A stretch of 64,000 nucleotides of DNA from Canna indica (GCA_034359265.1 CP136890.1:64501-128500); one strand, 5' to 3'; counted from the first letter of the stretch, positions 35,201-48,900 are shown. Translations and numbers: made by a program. Notes: generated by a model from the letters alone, not told the origin.

Positions 35201-38200
35201 CCCGAGCCGAGGCAAGTCGAGTCGAGCCGAGCCAAGCCAAGCCGAGCGAAGCCTAGCTAGCTCATCCTAGCTAAGCCTATCCGAGCCAAGCCAAGCCAAG
35301 CCAAGCCGAGCCGAGCCAAGCCAAGCCAAGCCGAGCCAAGCCAAGCCATGGCAAGCCAAGCCCAGCCAAGCCAAGTTGAGTCAAGCCAAGCCAACCCCAG
35401 CCAAGCCAACCTCACAACATGCTTAGAATTTTTTCGAACTCTATTTGAACTCCGTTTTAACTCCAGCTAGGCTTGGCTCGACTCGGCTTGGCTTGGCTTG
35501 GCTTGGCATGGCTCGACTTGGCTCGGCTTGGCTCGGCTGGGCTTAGCTAGGATGAGTTTGGCTCGGCTCGGTTTGACTTGGCTCGACTCGACTTGGCTCG
35601 CCGCGGTTTGACTTGGCTCGGCTCGGCTTGGATGAACTGAGCTTGGCTCTGTTTGGCTCAACTTAGCTCTAGTCGAACCGGCTCTGTCAAAGAATCGGTT
35701 AGGCTCAGCTGGCTCGGCTTGGCTTGGCTTGGCTAGGCTTGGCAAGGCTCGGCTCGGCTCGGCTTGGCTTGGCTTGGCTAGGCTTTGCAAGGCTCGGCTC
35801 GGCTTGGCTTGGCTTGGCTATCTCGGCTTGGCTTGGCTAGGCTTGGCTTGGCTAGGCTTGGCTTGGCTTGGCTAGGCTTGGCTTGGCTAGGCTTGGCTTG
35901 GCTTTGCTTGGCTTGGCTTAGCTTGGCTTAGCTTGGCTTGGCTTGGCTTGGCTTGGCTCAGCTAGGCTTAGCTAGGATGAGCTAGGCTCGGCTCGGCTTG
36001 GCTTGGCTCGGCTCGACTCGACTCGCCTCGGCTCGGGTTGGCTGAACTGAGCTTGGCTCGGTTTGGCTCATCTTAGCTCAGCTCGAACTGGCTCTGTCAA
36101 AGACTCGATTATCTCAGCTATGCTCAGCTCGACTTAGCCTATCTATTTGTTAAGCTACGCCAAGACGTTCACGCCTAGCCAAGCCAAGCCAAGCACAGCC
36201 TAGCCAACCTCACATCAGCCCAAACTCATTTGAACTCTGTTTTCACTCCGGCTAGGCTTGGCTCAACTCGGCTCAGCTCGGCTGGGCTCAGGTCAGCTCA
36301 GCTTAGCTCAACTCGGCTTTGCTCGGTTCCGCTGGGATCAGGTCAGCTCAGCTTGGCTCGACTCGGCTAGGATAGGCTAAGCTCGGCTCAGTTTAGCTTA
36401 GCTTGGCTCATGTTGGCTCGATTAGGCGTTAACGACTCGTAGTAGATTAAGAAATAGTTGGGCTAAGCTGAGCCGAGCTGAGTCGAGCTTAGCCAATCCT
36501 AGCTGAGACAAGCCGAGCCGAGCCGAGCCAAGTCGAGCCGAGTCGAGCCAATCCTAGGCGGAATGAAAATGGAGTTCAAATGAGTTCAAAAAAAATCTAC
36601 ACATGATGTGAGGTTGGATTGGCTGAGCTTGGCTTGGCTTGGCTCGACTTTGCTTGGCTTGGCTTTGATCGGCTCAGCTGAACTGAGCTTTGTTCGGTTT
36701 GGCACAGCATAGCTCTGCTCGAACCGGCTTTGTCAAAGACTTGGTAATGCTCCGCTACACTTGGCTTGGCCTTGCTTGGCTAGGCTTGGCTTGGCTAGGC
36801 TCGGCTTGGCTTGGCTTGGCTGGGCTTGGCTTGGCTGGGCTTGGCTAGGCTAGGCTAGGCTCGGCTCAGCTTGGCTTTGCTTGGTTTGGCTGTTCTTGGC
36901 TTGGCTGAGTTTGGCTCGGCTCGACTCGATTAGGCTAAGTTTGGCTCGACTAGACTCGGCTCGGCTAGGATAAGCTTGCCTAGACTTGGCTCGGCTATGC
37001 TCATGTCAGCTTAGCAAGGCTCGGCTCGGCTCGACTATGATAGGCTAAGCTCGATTTAGTTTAGCTTAGGTTGGTTCCTATTGGCTCGGTTATGCGTGAA
37101 CGTCTTGGCGTAGCTTAACAAATAGATAGGCTAAGCCGAGCTCAACGTAGCTGAGATAATCGAGTCTTTGACAGAGCCGGTTCGAGCTGAGCTAAGATGA
37201 GCCAAACCGAGCCAAGCCCAGTTCAGCCAACCCGAGCCGAGGCGAGTCGAGTCGAGCCGAGCCTAGCTCATCCTAGCTATGCCAAGCCGAGCCAAGCCAA
37301 GCCAAGCCGAGCCAAGCCAAGTTGAGTCAAGCCAAGCCAAGCCCAGCCAAGCCAACCTCACAACATGCGTAGAATTTTTTCGAACTCTATTTGTACTCCG
37401 TTTTCACTCCAGCTAGGCTTGGCTCGGCTGGGCTTAGCTAGGATGAGTTTGGCTCGGCTCGATTTGGCTTGGATCGACTCGACATAGCTCGGCTCGGCTT
37501 GGATGAACTGAGCTTGGATCGGTTTGGCTCAACTTAGCTCTGCTCGAACATGCTCTATCAAAGACTCGGTTAGGCTCATCTATGCTCGGCTTGGCTTTGC
37601 TTGGCTAGGCTCGGCATGGCTTGGCTAGGCTTGGCTAGGCTCGGCTTGGCTTGGCTTGGCTCGGCTTGGCTTGGCTTGGCTTTGCTTTGCTTGGTTGTTC
37701 TTGGCTTGGCTGAGCTTAGCTCGGCTCGGCTCGATTAGACTAAGTTTGGCTCGACAAGGCTCAACTTGGCTCGGCTCGGCTTAGATTGGCTTGGCTCGGC
37801 TAGGCTCGGCTAGGCTCAGCTTGGCTAGACTTGGCTCGGCTTGGCTCGGTTAGGCTCAAGTAAACTTAGCTCGGCTCGGCTCGGCTCGGCTTGGCTCGAC
37901 TCGGCTTGGCTAGGCTCGATTTGGCTTGGCTGGGCTTGGCTAGGCTTGGCTTGCCTTGGCTCGGCTCGGGTCGGCTTGGCTTGGCTTGAATGGGCTTGGC
38001 TTGGCTTTTCTTGGCTAGGCTCGTCTCGGCTCGATTTGGCTAAGTTTGGTTCGGCTCAGCTCGGCTCGATTAGGCTAAGTTTGGCTAAGCTCGGCTCAAT
38101 TAGGCTAAGTTTGGCTCGACTAGGCTCAGCTTAGCTTAGTTCGGCTCGGCTCGGCTTAGATTGACTTTTCTCGGTTAGGGTCAGCTTGGCTAGACTTGAC

Positions 38201-38361
38201 TCGGCTCAGTTCGGCTAGGCTAGGCTCAGGTTAGCTTGGCTAGACTTGACTCGGCTCAGCTCGGCTCGTCTAGGCTCAGGTCAGCTTAGCTTGGATCGGC
38301 TCGGCTAGGATTGGCTAAGCTCGGCTCAGTTTAGCTTAGCTTGGCTCCTATAGGCTCGGTT

Positions 38362-38407
38362 AGGCGTGAACATCTTGGCGTAGCTTAACAAATAGATAGG
38401 CTAAGCC
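38362..38407 (+). repeat. Motif A, polarity-switch module (representative copy)
   Basis: Consensus about 45 bp: AGGCGTGAACG, then CTTGGCGTAGCTTAACAAA and TAGATAGGCTAAGCC. GGCTY array lies on its left and RAGCC array on its right. Forward cores are near 541, 1220, 2842, 3521, 4614, 5659, 20660, 24622, 25438, 26183, 29413, 30427, 33299, 34246, 34828, 35087, 36449, 37117, 38387, 38968, 39871, 45121 and 45904. Reverse cores are near 6264, 8912, 10039, 10600, 20121, 20229, 21943, 22166, 28298, 28697, 29928, 30980, 31586, 36141, 40818, 42489, 43378, 43988, 46830, 48406, 49177 and 49488. The polarity change is in the same direction for either orientation. Confidence 0.9.
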
Positions 38408-38430
38408 GAGCTAAGCTTAGCTGAGATAAT

Positions 38431-38456
38431 CGAGTCTTTGACAGAGCCGGTTCGAG
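38431..38456 (+). repeat. Motif C (representative copy)
   Basis: Core GAGTCTTTGACAGAGCC followed by GGTTCGAG, usually 40-60 bp beyond motif A, or reversed with it. It lies inside array of constant polarity and does not mark a switch. Type II copies read GAGTCCGAGCCGGTTCGAG. Presence of A and C at fixed spacing shows that a module of about 200 bp, not just the 5-mer, has been amplified. Confidence 0.85.
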
Positions 38457-38698
38457 TTGAGCAAAGATGAGCCAAACCGAGCCAAGCTCAATCCAGCCAA
38501 CCCGAGCCGAGGCGACACGAGTCGAGCCGAGCCGAGCCTAGCTCATCCTAGCTAAGCCCAGTCGAGCCAAGCAAAGTCGAGCCAAGCCAAGCCAAGCTAG
38601 GCCAAGCCAATCCGAGCCGAGCCTAGCCAAGCCCAGCCAAGCCAAGCCAAGCCAAGCCAATCTGAGCCGAGCCTAGCCAAGCCTAGCACAGCCCAGCC

Positions 38699-38754
38699 AA
38701 CCTCACATCATGCGTAGAATTTTTTCGAACTCATTTGAACTCCATTTTCACTCC
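38699..38754 (+). repeat. Motif B, short form (type I, representative copy)
   Basis: AACCTCACATCATGCGTAGA, then ATTTTTTCGAACTCATTTGA and ACTCCATTTTCACTCC. RAGCC array precedes it and GGCTY array follows, whether the motif is forward or reversed. Other type I copies are near 283, 650, 1570, 3204, 3640, 5100, 5370, 5790, 8461, 9475, 10300, 33600, 34540, 35410, 36205, 36560, 37365, 39085, 40190, 42130, 43235, 43625, 44850, 45240, 46225, 48052, 48805, 49405 and 49700. Confidence 0.9.
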
Positions 38755-41700
38755 AGCTAGGCTTGGCTCGATAGGCAAAGCTGAGCTCAACTCAGCTCGG
38801 CTCGGCTCCGCTGGGATCAGGTCAGCTCAGCTTGGCTTGACTCGGCTAGGATAGGCTAAGCTCGGCTCAGTTTAGCTTAGCTCGGGTCAGTTTAGCTTAG
38901 ATTGCCTAGGTTTAGCTTAGCTTGGCTCATGTTGGCTCGATTAGGCGTGAACGACTTGGAGTAGATTAACAAATAGATAGGCTAAGCTTAGCCGAGCCGA
39001 GTCGAGCTTAGCCAATCCTAGCTGAGCCAAGCTGAGCCGAGCTGAGCCAAGTCGAGCCGAGTCGAGCCAATCCTAGGCGGAGTGAAAACGGAGTTCAAAT
39101 GAGTTCGAAAAAAATCTACGCATGATGTGATGTTGGATTGGCTGAGCTTCGCTTGGCTAGGCTTGGCTTGGCTTGGCTTGGCTCGGCTTGGCTTGGCTCA
39201 ACTTTGCTTGACTTGGCTTGGCTCGACTTTGCTTGACTTTGCTTGGCTTGGCTTGGCTCGGCTCGGCTGAACTGAGCTTGGTTCGGTTTGGCACAGCTTA
39301 GCTCTGCTTGAACCGACTCTGTCAAAGACTCGGTAATGCTCAGCTACACTTGGCTTGGCTTTGCTTGGCTAGGCTAGGCACGGCTTGGCTTGGCTGGGCT
39401 TGGCAAGGCTTGGCTCGGCTTGGCTTGGCTTGGCTCGGCTTGGCTAGGCTAGGCTCGGCTTGGCTTGGCTCGGCTTGGCTAGGCTAGGCTAGGCTAGGCT
39501 AGGCTCGGCTTGGCTTGGCTTGGCTTGGCTTGGCTTGACTTTGCTTGGTTTGGCTGTTCTTGGCTTGGCTGAGCTTGGCTTAGCTCGGCTCGATTTGGCT
39601 AAGTTTGGCTCGACTAGACTCGGCTCGGCTAGGATCAGCTTGCCTAGACTTGGCTCGGCTATTCTCATGTCAGCTTAGCATGGCTCGGCTCGGCTCGACT
39701 ATGATAGGCAAAACTCGGTTCACTTTAGCTTAGCTTGGCTAGACTTGGCTCGGCTAGGTTCATGTCAGCTTAGTTTGGCTCGGTTCGGTTCAGTTCGGTT
39801 CGGCTCGGCTCAGTTTAGCCTAGCTTGGCTCATATTAGCTCAGTTAGGCGTGAACATCTAGGCATAGCTTAACAAATAGATAGGCTAAGCCGAGCTGAAC
39901 GTTGCTGAGATAATCGAGTCTATGACAGAGCCGGTTCAAACTGAGCTAAGATAAGCCAAACCGAGCCTAGCTCAATTCAGCCAACCCGAGGCGAATCGTG
40001 TTGAGCCGAGCCAAACCAAGCCGAGCCGTGCCTAGCTCATCCTAGGTAAGCCAAGCCGAGCCAAGCAAAGCCGAGCCGAGCCTAGCCAAGCCAAGCCAAG
40101 CCTAGCCAAGCCGAGCCGAGCCGAGCCAAGCCAAGCCAAGCCAAGCCAAGTTGAGTCAAGCCAAGCCAAGCCAAGCCCAGCCAAGCCAACCTCACAACAT
40201 GCGTAGAATTTTTTCGAACTCTATTTGAACTCCGTTTTTACTCCAGCTAGGCTTGGCTCGGCTAGGCTAGGCTTGGCTTGGCTCGAGTTGGCTCGCCTTG
40301 GCTCGGCTGGGCTTAGCTATGATGAGTTTGGCACGGCTCGGCTTGGATGAACTGAGCTTGGCTCAGTTTGGATCAACTTATCTCTGCTCGAACCGGCTCT
40401 GTCAAAGAATCGGTTAGGCTCAGCTGCGCTCGGCTTGGCTTTGCTTGGCTTGGCTTGGCTTGGCTTGGCTTTATTGTGCTTGACTTTGCTTGGTTTGGCT
40501 TGGCTCGGCTTGGCTTGGCTTAGCTTGGCTTGGCTTGGCTTGGCTTGGCTCAGCTTGGCTTGGCTTGGCTTGGCTCAGCTTGGCTTGGCTTGGCTTGACT
40601 CGACTTGGCTTGGCTTGACTCGACTTTGCTTGGCTCGGCTGGGCTTAGCTAGGATGAGCTAGGCTCGGCTCGGCTTGGCTTGGCTCGGCTCGACTCGAGA
40701 CACCTCTGCTCGGGTTGGCTGAACTGAGCTTTGCTTGGTTTGGCTCATCTTAGCTCAACTCGAACCGGCTCTGTCAAAGACTCAATTATCTCAGCTACGC
40801 TTAGCTCGGCTTAGCCTATCTATTTGTTAAGCTACGCCAAGACGTTCACGCCTAACCGAGCCAACAGGAGCCAAGCTAAGCTAAACTGAGCCGAGCTTAG
40901 CCAATCCTAGCCGAGCCGATCCAAGCTAAGCTGACCTGAGCCTAGCCGAGCCGAGCTGAGCCGAGTCAAGTCTAGCCAAGCTGAGCCTAACCGAGCAAAG
41001 CCAATCTAAGCAGGGCCGAGCCGAACTAAGCTGTGTTGAGCCTAGTCGAGCCAAACTTAGCCTAATCGAGCCGAGTTGATCAAAACTTAGCCTAATCGAG
41101 TCGAGCTGAGCCGAACCAAACTTTGCCAAATCGAGCCGAGCCGAGCCTATCCAAGAAAAGCCAAGCCAGGCCCAGTCAAGCCAAGGTAAGCCGAGCCGAG
41201 CCAAACCAAGCCAACCCAAGCCTAGCCAAGCCCAGCCAAGCCAAACCGAGACTAGCCAAGCCTAGCTGAGCCGAGCCAAGCCAAGCTAAGCCGAGCCGAG
41301 CCAAGTCTAGCCAAACTGAGCCAAGTTGAGCCAAGCCAATCTAAGCCGAGCCGAGCCAAGTTGAGCCTTGTCGAGCCAAACTTAGTCTAATCTAAGCTCA
41401 GCCAAACTTAGCCAATCTAAGCTCAGCCAAGCCTAGAACAACCAAGCCGAGCCAAGCCAAGCCAAACCAAGTCAAGCCGAGCCTATCCAAGCCCATCAAA
41501 GCCCAGCCAAGCCATGCCGAGCCATGCCGAGCCTAACCAAGCAAAGCCAAGCCGAGCATAGATGAGCCTAACCGAGTCTTTGATAGAGCCGGTTCGAGCA
41601 AAGATAAGCTGAGCCAAACCGAGCCAAGCTCAATTCAGCCAAGCCGAGCCAAGCTCAGTTCAGCCAAGTCAAGCCGAGCCGAGCCAAGCCGAACCAAGCT

Positions 41701-44700
41701 CATCCTAGCTAAGCCTAGCCAAGCCAAGCCAAGCCAAGCCAAGCCAAGTCAAGTCGAGCCAAGCTAAGCCGAGCCAAGCCGAGCCAAGCCAAGCCAAGCC
41801 AAGCCAAGCTAAGCCAAGCGCAATAAAACCAAGCCAAGCCGAGTCTAGCCAAGCCTAGCCAAGCCAAGCCAAGCAAAGCCAAGCCGAGCGTAGCTTAGCC
41901 TAACCGATTCTTTGATAGAGCCGGTTCGAGCAGAGCTAAGTTGAGCACAACCGAGCCAAGCTCAGTTCATCCAAGCCGAGCCGAGCCAAGTCGAGTCGAG
42001 CCAAGCCAAACTGAGCCGAGCCAAACTCATCCAAGCTAAGCCCAGCCGAGCCAAGCTGAGACAAGTCGAGCCAAGCCAAGCCTAGCCGAGCCAAGACAAG
42101 CCAAGTCGAGCCAAGCATAGCTGGAGTGAAAATGGAGTTCAAATAGAGTTTGAAAAAATTCTAGCATGTTGTGAGGTTGGCTTGGCTGGGCTTGGCTTGG
42201 CTTGGCTTGACTCAACTTGGCTTGGCTCGGCTTGGCTTGGCTCGGCTCGGCTTGGCTTGACTTGGCTTGGCTAGGCTTGGCTTGGCTTGGCTTGGCTTGG
42301 CTTGGCTCGGCTTTGCTTGCTCGGCTTGGCTTAGCTAGGATGAGCTAGGCTCGGCTCGGCTCGACTTGACTCGCCTCGTCTCGGGTTGGCTGAATTGAGC
42401 TTGGCTCGGTTTGGCTCATCTTAGCTCAGCTCGAATCGGCTCTGTCAAAGACTCGATTATTTCAGCTACGCTCATCTCAGCTTAGCATATCTATTTGTTA
42501 AGCTACGCCAAGATGTTCATGACTAACCGAGCCAATAGGAGCCAAGCTAAGCTAAACTAAGCCGAGCTTAGCCAATCCTAGCTAAGCCGAACCGAACCGA
42601 GCCAAACTAAGCTGACATGAACCTAGCCGAGCCAAGTCTAGCCAAGCTAAGCTAAACTGAACCGAACTTAGCCTATCATAGTCGAGCCGAGCCGAGCCAT
42701 GCTAAGCTGACATGAGCCTAGCCGAGCCAAGTCTAGGCAAGCTGATCCTAGCCGAGCCGAGTCTAGTCGAGCCAAACTTAGCCTAATTGAGCCGAGTCGA
42801 GCCAAGCTTAGCCAAGCCAAGAACAACCTAACCTAACCAAGCCAAGCCAAGCCAAGCCAAGCCAAGCCAAGCCAAGCCAAGCCTAGCCAAGATGAGCCAA
42901 GCCAAGCCTAGCCAAGATGAGCCAAGCCAAGCAGAGTCAAGCCAAGCCAAGCCGAGCCTAGCCTAGCCAAGCAAAGCCAAGCCAAGTGTAGCTGAGCATT
43001 ACTGATTCTTTGACAGAGCCGGTTCGAGCAGAGCTAAGCTGTGCCAAACCGAATCAAGCACAGTTCAGCCGAGCCGAGCCAAGCCAAGCCAAGCAAAGTC
43101 AAGCAAAGTCGAGCCAAGCCAAGTCAAGCAAAGTCGAGCCAAGCCAAGTCAAGCAAAGTCGAGCCAAGCCGAGCCAAGCCGAGCCAAGCCAAGCCAAGAC
43201 AAGCCTAGCCAAGCGAAGCTCAGCCAATCCAACCTCACATCAAGCATAGATTTTTTTCAAACTCATTTGAACTCCGTTTTCACTCCGCCTAGGATTGGCT
43301 CGACTCGGCTCGACTTGGCTCGGCTTGGCTCAGCTAGGATTGGCTAAGCTCGACTCGGCTCGGCTCAGCTTAGCCTATCTATTTATTAATCTACTCCGAG
43401 TCGTTCACGCCTAATCGAGCCAACATGAGCCAAGCTAAGCTAAACCTAGGCAATCTAAGCTAAACTGAGCTGAGCTTAGCCTATCCTAGCCGAGTCGAGC
43501 CAAGCTGAGCTGACCTGACCTGATTCCAGCGGAGTCGAGCTGAGCCGAGTTGAGCTAAGCTGAGCTAAGCTGAGCTGACCTGAGCCCAGCAAAGCTAAGC
43601 TGATCGAGCCAAGCCTAGCCGGAGTGAAAACGGAGTTCAAATGAGTTCGAAAAAATTCTACGCATGATGTGAGGTTGGCTGGGCTGTGCTTGGCTTGGCT
43701 TGGCTAAGCTCGGCTCGGATTGGCTTGGCTTGGCTTGGCTAGGCTCGGCTCAGATTGGTTTGGCTTGGCTAGGCTCAGCTCGGATTGGCTTGGCTTGGAT
43801 CGACTTTGCTTGGCTCGGCTGGGCTTAGCTAGGATGAGCTAGGCTCGGCTCAGCTTGGCTTGGCTCAACTCGAGTCGGCTCGGGTTGGCTGAACTGAGCG
43901 TGGCTCGGTTTGGCTCATCTTAGCTCAACTCGAACCGGCTCTGTCAAAGACTCGATTATCTCAGCTACGCTTAGCTCGGCTTAGCCTATCTATTTGTTAA
44001 GTTATGCCAAGACATTCATGCCTAACCGAGCCAACAGGAACCAAGCTAAGCTAAATTGAGCCGAGCTTAGGCAATCCTAGCCGAGCCGATCCAAGCTAAG
44101 CTGACCTAAGCCTAGCCGAGCCGAGCTGAGCCGAGTCAAGTCTAGCCAAGCTGAGCCTAACCGAGCAAAGCCAATGTAAGCCGAGCCGAGCCGAGCTAAG
44201 CTGAGCTGAGCCTAGTCGAGCCAAACTTAGCCTAATCGAGTCGAGCTGAGCCGAGCCAAACTTAGCCAAATCGAGCCGAGCCGAGCCTAGCCAAGAAATG
44301 CCAAGCCAAGCCCAGTCAAGCCAAGCTGAGCCAAGCCAAGCCCTGCCAAGCCAAATTGAGCCTAGCCGAGCCGAGCCGAGCCGAGCTAAGCTGACATGAG
44401 CCTAGACGAGCCGAGCCAAGTCTAGCCAAGCTGAGCCTAGCCGTGCCAAGCCAATCTAAGCCGAGTCGAGCCAAGTTGAGCCTTGTCGAGCCAAACTTAG
44501 TCTAATCGAGCCGAGCCGAGCTAAGCTCAGCCAAGCCAAAAACAACCAAGCAAAGCAAAGCCAAGCCAAGCCAAGCCGAGCCAAGCCAAGCCAAACCAAG
44601 CCAAGCCGACCAAGCCAAGCCCAGCCAAGCCATGCCGAGCCTAGCCAAGCAAAGCAAAGCCGAGCATAGATGAGCCTAACCGCGTCTTTGATAGAGCCGG

Positions 44701-44849
44701 TTCGAGCAAAGCTAAGCCTAGCTCATCCTAGCTAAGCCCAGCCGAGCCAAGCCAAGCCAAGCGAAGCCAACGCAAGCCAAGGCGAGCCAATCCGAGCCGA
44801 GCCTAGCCAAGCCTAGCCAACCCAAGCCAAGCACAGCCCAGCCAACCTC

Positions 44850-47800
44850 ACATCATGCGTAGAATTTTTTCGAACTCATTTGAACTCCGTTTTCACTCCA
44901 GCTAGGCTTGGCTCGATAGGCAGCTCAGCTCGGCTCAGCTCCGCTGGGATCAGGTCAGCTTAGCTTGGCTTGACTCGGCTAGGATAGGCTAAGCTCGGCT
45001 CAGTTTAGCTTAGCTCGGCTCAGTTTAGCTTAGCTCGGCTCAGTTTAGCTTAGATTGCCTAGGTTTAGCTTAGCTTGGCTCATGTTGGCTCAATTAGGCG
45101 TGAACGACTCGTAGTAGATTAACAAATAGATAGGCTAAGCTTAGCCGAGCCGAGTCGAGCTTAGCCAATCCTAGCTGAGCCAAGCTGAGCCGAGCTGAGC
45201 CAAATCGAGCCGAGTCGAGCCAATCCTAGGCGGAGTGAAAATGGAGTTCAAATGAGTTCGAAAAAAATCTACGCATGATGTGATGTTGGGTTGGTTGAGC
45301 TTCGCTTGGCTAGGCTTGGCTTGGCTTGGCTTGGCTCGGCTTGGCTTGGCTCGACTTTGCTTGACTTGGCTTGGCTCGACTTTGCTTGGCTTGGCTTGGC
45401 TCGGCTCGGCTGAACTGAGCTTGGTTCGGTTTGGCACAGCTTAGCTCTGCTTGAACCGGCTCTGTCAAAGACTCGGTAACGCTCAGCTACACTTGGCTTG
45501 GCTAGGCTAGGCTCGGCTTGGCTTGGCTGGGCTTGGCAAGGCTTGGCTCGGCTTGGCTTGGCTTGGCTCGGCTTGGCTTGGCTAGGCTCGGCTCGGCTTG
45601 GTTTGGCTTGGCTTGGCTTTGCTTGGTTTGGCTGTTCTTGGCTTGGCTGAGCTTGGCTCGGCTCGGCTCGATTTGGCTAATTTTGGCTCGACTAGACTCG
45701 GCTCGGCTAGGATCAGCTTGCCTAGACTTGGCTCGGCTATTCTCATGTCAGCTTAGCATGGCTCGGCTCAGCTCGACTATGATAGGCAAAGCTCGGTTCA
45801 CTTTAGCTTAGTTTGGCTCGGTTCGGTTCGGCTCAGCTCTGCTCAGTTTTGCCTAGCTTGGCTCATATTGGCTCGGTTAGGCGTGAACATCTTGGCATAG
45901 CTTAACAAATAGATAGGCTAAGCCGAGCTGAGCGTAGCTGAGATAATCGAGTCTATGACAGAGCCAGTTCGACCTGAGCTAAGATGAGCCAAACCGAGCC
46001 TAGCTCAATTCAGCCAACCCGAGGCGAGCCGAGTCGAGTCGAGCCAAACCAAGCCGAGCTGTGCCTAGCTCATCCTAGGTAAGCCAAGCCGAGCCAAGCC
46101 AAGCCAAGCCAAGCCAAGCCGAGCCAAGCCGAGCCAAGCCAAGCCAAGCCGAGCCAAGCCAAGCCAAGCCAAGCCAAGTTGAGTCAAGCCAAGCCAAGCC
46201 AAGCCAAGCCCAGCCAAGCCAACCTCACAACATGCGTAGAATTTTTTCGAACTCTATTTGAACTCCGTTTTCACTCCAACTAGGCTTGGCTCGGCTTGGC
46301 TTGGCTCGAGTTGGCTCGCCTTGGCTCGGCTGGGCTTAGCTAGGATGAGTTTGGCTCGGCTCGGCTTGGATGAACTGAGCTTGGCTCGGTTTGGCTCAAC
46401 TTATCTCTGCTCGAACCGGCTCTGTCAAAGAATCGGTTAGGCTCAACTGCGCTCGGCTTGGCTTTGCTTGGCTTGGCTTTATTGCTCTTGACTTAGCTTG
46501 GCTTGGCTTGGCTTGGCTTGGCTCGACTTGACTTGGCTTGGCTTGGTTTGGCTTGGTTTGGCTTGGCTTGGCTTGGCTTGGCTTGGCTCGGCTCGGCTCG
46601 GCTTGGCTCGACTTGGCTTGGCTTGACTCGACTTTGCTTGGCTCGGCTGGGTTAGCGAGGATGAGCTAGGCTCGGCTCGGCTCGGCTTTGCTTGGCTCGG
46701 CTCTACTCGAGACGCCTCGGCTCGGGTTGGCTGAACTGAGCTTTGCTCGGTTTGGCTCATCTTAGCTCAACTCGAACCGGCTCTGTCAAAGACTCAATTA
46801 TCTCAGCTACGCTTAGCTCGGCTTAGCCTATCTATTTGTTAAGCTACGCCAAGACGTTCACACCTAACCGAGCCAACAGGAGCCAAGCTAAGCTAAACTG
46901 AGCCGAGATTAGCCAATCCTAGCCGAGCCGATCCAAGCTAAGTTGACCTTAGCCTAGCCGAGCCGAGCTGAGCCGAGTCAAGTCTAGCCAAGCTGAGCCT
47001 AACCGAGGAAAGCCAATCTAAGCACGGTCGAGCCGAACTAAGCTGTGCTGAGCCTAGTCGAGCCAAATTTAGCCTAATCGACCCGAGTTGAGCAAAACTT
47101 AGCCTAATCGAGTCGAGCTGAGCCGAACCAAACTTAGCCAAATCGAGCCGAGCCGAGCCTATCCAAGAAAAGCCAAGCCAAGCCCAGTCAAACCAAGGTA
47201 AGCCGAGCCGAGCCAAACCAAGCCAACCCAAGCCCAGCCAAGCCAAACCGAGACTAGCCAAGCCAAGCCGAGCCAAGCCAAGCCAAGCCAAGCCGAGCCG
47301 AGCCAAGTCTAGCCAAACTGAGCCAAGCTGAGCCAAGCCAATCTAAGCCGAGCCGAGCCAAGTTGAGCCTTGTCGAGCCAAACTTAGTCTAATCTAAGCT
47401 CAGCCAAACTTAGCCAATCTAAGCTCAGCCAAGCCTAGAACAACCAAGCCAAGCCAAGCCAAGCCAAGCCAAACCAAGTCAAGCCGAGCCTATCCAAGAC
47501 CATCAAAGCCCAGCCAAGCCATGCCGAGCCTAACCAAGCAAAGCCAAGCCGAGCATAGATGAGCCTAACCGATTCTTTGATAGAGCCGGTTCGAGCAGAG
47601 CTAAGCTGAGCAAAACCGAGCCAAGCTCAATTCAGCCAAGCCGAGCCAAGCTCAGTTCAACCAAGTCAAGCCGAGCCGAGCCAAGCCGAACCAAGCTCAT
47701 CCTAGCTAAGCCTAGCCAAGCCAAGCTAAGTCAAGTCGAGCCAAGCCGAGCCAAGCCAAGCCAAGCCAAGCTAAGCCAAGCGCAATAAAGCCAAGCCAAG

Positions 47801-48900
47801 CCGAGTCTAGCCAAGCCTAGCCAAGCCAAGCAGAGCGTAGCTGAGCCTAACCGATTCTTTGATAGAGCCGATTCGAGCAGAGCTAAGTTGAGAATAACCG
47901 AGCCAAGCTTAGTTCATCCATGCCGAGCCGAGCCAAGTCGAGTCGAGCCAAACCAAACTCATCCAAGCTAAACCCAGCCGAGACAAGTCGAGCCAAGCCA
48001 AGCCTAGCCGAGCCAAGACAAGCCAAGCCGAGCCAAGCATAGCTGGAGTGAAAATGGAGTTCAAATAGAGTTCGAAAAATTTTTAGCATGTTGTGAGGTT
48101 GGCTTGGCTGGGCTTGGCTTGGCTTGGCTTGACTCAACTTGGCTTGGCTCGGCTTGGCTTGGCTTGGCTCGGCTCAGCTTGGCTCGGCTTGGCTAGGCTT
48201 GGCTTGGCTTGGCTTGGCTTGGCTTGGCTTGGCTTGGCTCGGCTTGGCTTAGCTAGGATGAGCTAGGCTCGGTTCGACTCGACTTGACTCGCCTCGTCTC
48301 GGGTTGGCTGAATTGAGCTTGGCTTGGTTTGGCTCATCTTAGCTCAGCTCGAACCGGCTCTGTCAAAGACTCGATTATTTCTGCTAAGCTCATCTCAGCT
48401 TAGCATATCTATTTGTCGAGCCAAACTTAGCCTAACCGAGCCAAGCTCTGCCAAGCCAAGAACGGCCAAGGCAAGAACAACCAAGCCAAGCAAAGCCAAG
48501 TCAAGCCAAGCCGAACCTAGCCTAGCCTAGCCTAGGCAAGCCGAGCCAAGCCAAGCCGAGCCAAGCCTAGCCGTGCCAACCCAAGCATAGCCAAGCCAAG
48601 CCGAACCTAGCCAAGCAAAGCCAAGCCGAGTGTATATGAGCCTAACCGATTCTTTGACAGAGTCGGTTCGAGTAGAGCTAAGCTTTGCAAAACCGAGCCA
48701 AGCTCAGTTCAGCCAAGCCAAGCCGAGCCGAACCAAGCTCAGCCTAGCCAAAACCAGCCAAACCAAGCTCAGCCAAGCCAAGTTGAGCACAACCAATCCA
48801 ACCTCACAACATGCGTAGAATTTTTTCCAACTCATTTGAACTCCGTTTTCACTCCGGCTAGGCTTGGCTCGACTCGGCTCGGCTCGGCTCGGCTCAGGTC
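44850..48900. repeat. Higher-order repeat copy 3 (tandem with copy 2)
   Basis: Landmark offsets from copy 2 are about 6,150 bp at the start (38,968 to 45,121), 6,033 (39,871 to 45,904), 6,012 (40,818 to 46,830) and 5,922 (42,130 to 48,052). Slowly shrinking offsets show small array contractions within an otherwise collinear tandem duplication of about 6 kb. Confidence 0.75.

Larger units (their letters stand above)
36205..44849. repeat. Higher-order repeat copy 2
   Basis: Repeats the landmark order of 280-10,933, without the MITE and with the array still intact at the position where LTR sequence interrupts copy 1 (near 44,296). Its portion from 38,700 is repeated again at 44,850. Confidence 0.7.
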
